Below, piece after piece: positions 63,186 through 64,000 of a stretch of DNA of 64,000 nt. The position numbers and the translations under genes are program-made. The stretch is from an uncultured Oscillospiraceae bacterium (GTDB taxonomy: Bacteria > Bacillota > Clostridia > Oscillospirales > Ruminococcaceae). The notes below the pieces were generated by a model, which did not search any database, was not told the DNA's origin, and saw only the letters and a list, made by a program, of their open reading frames with translations. The DNA lies in contig CAJFOX010000005.1 of the NCBI GenBank assembly GCA_904397845.1, positions 36,592 to 100,591 on the forward strand, written 5' to 3'. Numbering within the stretch: position 1 is the stretch's first letter; each line of letters begins with the position of its first letter.

Positions 63186-63710
63186 ATGAAAAAATTAAAC
63201 GGAAGAGCCATCGCCGTCTCGGCGATGATCGCCGCTGTCTACACCGCTGTAAGCCTGGCTTTGTCGCTGGCCTCCTTCGGCGTGGTGCAGATTCGAGTGG
63301 CGGAATGTCTGACCCTGTTACCGGTGTTATCCCCGCTGGGAATTTACGGCGTCACTGTCGGGTGCCTGCTGACCAACCTCGTGGGTGCTGTCATGGGGCT
63401 TACCATGCCGGTGGATATTCTGTTCGGTACGCTGGCTACCGCCATTGCGGCGGCACTGAGCTATTTTTTGCGAAACGTTCGGATCAAAAAACTGGCAGTT
63501 CCCGCTGCCTTACCTCCAATTTTCGTCAATGGGCTGATAATCGGCTTGGAATTGACCTGGCTGTCCGGTAGCTTTCAGTGGGATGTATTCTGGACTTGTG
63601 CTGCCTCGGTGACGCTGGGACAGGTGATCCCCTGCTTGGTGTTGGGCGTACTGCTGATCTGGATACTGGAGAAAAAAGGACTGGATCAAAGGCTCTTTGG
63701 AAAACAATAG
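63186..63710 (+). CDS. queT: QueT family queuosine-precursor transporter
   Basis: A 174-residue membrane protein with about five helices and the QueT pattern: VQIRVAECLTLLPVLSPLGIYGVTVGCLLTNLVGA. It is a substrate-binding (S) component of an ECF transporter for queuosine precursors. The partner ATPase and T-component are not in this window and are usually shared. GAGAGG lies upstream of the ATG, within the putative riboswitch. Confidence 0.9.
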   Translation: MKKLNGRAIAVSAMIAAVYTAVSLALSLASFGVVQIRVAECLTLLPVLSPLGIYGVTVGCLLTNLVGAVMGLTMPVDILFGTLATAIAAALSYFLRNVRIKKLAVPAALPPIFVNGLIIGLELTWLSGSFQWDVFWTCAASVTLGQVIPCLVLGVLLIWILEKKGLDQRLFGKQ

Positions 63711-63780
63711 GCTGTGTTGCTGGAAAACGGGTGGCCTTTCGTGAGGGAGGAAAAAGAAGCGCGGCCAAGATCAATACAAA

Positions 63781-63812
63781 AAAAGGCTTTGGGATTCTCC
63801 CAAAGCCTTTTC
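63781..63812. terminator. bidirectional terminator after queT
   Basis: AAAAGGCTTTGGGA and CCCAAAGCCTTTT arms with a short loop. It serves queT and the converging gene at the window edge. Confidence 0.88.
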
Positions 63813-63925
63813 TGACGCTTGAAAAGAGTGAATTACGATTAAAAAATCAAGTCACAGCCAATCATATCCTTTTATTTTATATACAAAAAGGATATAAAAT
63901 TTTATTTATTATAATTTGTAAAATA

Positions 63926-64000
63926 CTATTCGCCCATAACGGTGATGTAAACCTTACGGCGCTGAATGCCGTCAAACTCGCCAAAGTAAACATCCTGCGC
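63926..64000 (-). CDS. YjbQ family protein, C-terminal fragment
   Basis: Twenty-four codons and a TAG stop read AQDVYFGEFDGIQRRKVYITVMGE, the conserved C-terminus of the YjbQ (UPF0047) family, some members of which act as secondary thiamine-phosphate synthases. The gene is cut by the window edge. Confidence 0.65.
   Translation of the reverse strand, partial: AQDVYFGEFDGIQRRKVYITVMGE

Overview
The window is about 64 kb of a low-to-mid GC Firmicute, most likely a strictly anaerobic, gut-type member of the Clostridia (Oscillospiraceae/Ruminococcaceae-like). The reasons are family level: a dnaA-dnaN-recF-remB-gyrB-gyrA replication block with rpmH-rnpA-yidD-yidC-jag on the other side, an NADH-type multisubunit [FeFe]-hydrogenase, a T-box in front of hisS, a spoIIP gene (endospore lineage), and AGGAGG-type ribosome binding sites throughout. 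I cannot name the species from sequence alone. No rRNA, tRNA, CRISPR array or insertion sequence was seen.

Layout. 0-5.5 kb: a small edge ORF, hisS with its T-box leader, mgsA, a MinD-like ATPase, a NusG-domain-II protein, a Nudix hydrolase and an M14 peptidase. 5.6-15.6 kb: gyrA, a YcxB-like gene, gyrB, remB, recF, an S4-domain gene, dnaN, the replication origin and dnaA, all on the minus strand. Several of these genes start with TTG or GTG behind strong ribosome binding sites. 15.6-18.5 kb: rpmH, rnpA, yidD, yidC and jag on the plus strand. 18.7-36.2 kb: housekeeping genes, mostly minus strand (a 54-residue microprotein with an OadB-type motif, a CDF transporter, hflX, secA, a GNAT, rarA, glyA, hemW, a methyltransferase, lepA), interrupted by plus-strand DUF554, a HelD-like helicase and a DUF3793-flavodoxin pair behind a large palindrome.

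36.3-47.3 kb is the most distinctive region. A minus-strand operon encodes a trimeric electron-bifurcating-type [FeFe]-hydrogenase (NuoE-, NuoF- and HydA-like subunits plus a thioredoxin-like ferredoxin and a histidine-kinase-type ATPase). Back to back with it, a plus-strand cluster encodes a probable sensory hydrogenase-like protein with an RsbW-type ATPase, two DRTGG-type proteins and a PHP-domain protein. Next comes a poorly understood pair: an Fe-S scaffold-like protein and a GGGtGRT-family protein. A near-perfect Rex-type site lies just upstream of that pair, and a weaker one lies between the two hydrogenase clusters. Together these suggest a redox- or H2-responsive regulon.

47.3-64 kb: spoIIP, argG-argH-argF (argF carries an in-frame TGA at codon 7) behind two ArgR-type boxes, an HxlR regulator divergent from a flavin reductase, a GNAT, a KtrB/TrkH transporter, a Nudix hydrolase, a CPBP protease, tadA, an intergenic region holding a probable small RNA and a cluster of DnaA-type boxes, then rsmE-prmA, a threonine aldolase, queT and the 3' end of a YjbQ-like gene.

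Functionally, the window couples replication initiation and protein/RNA biogenesis with fermentative redox metabolism. The promoters, operators and terminators listed were read by eye; none was scored by a program.
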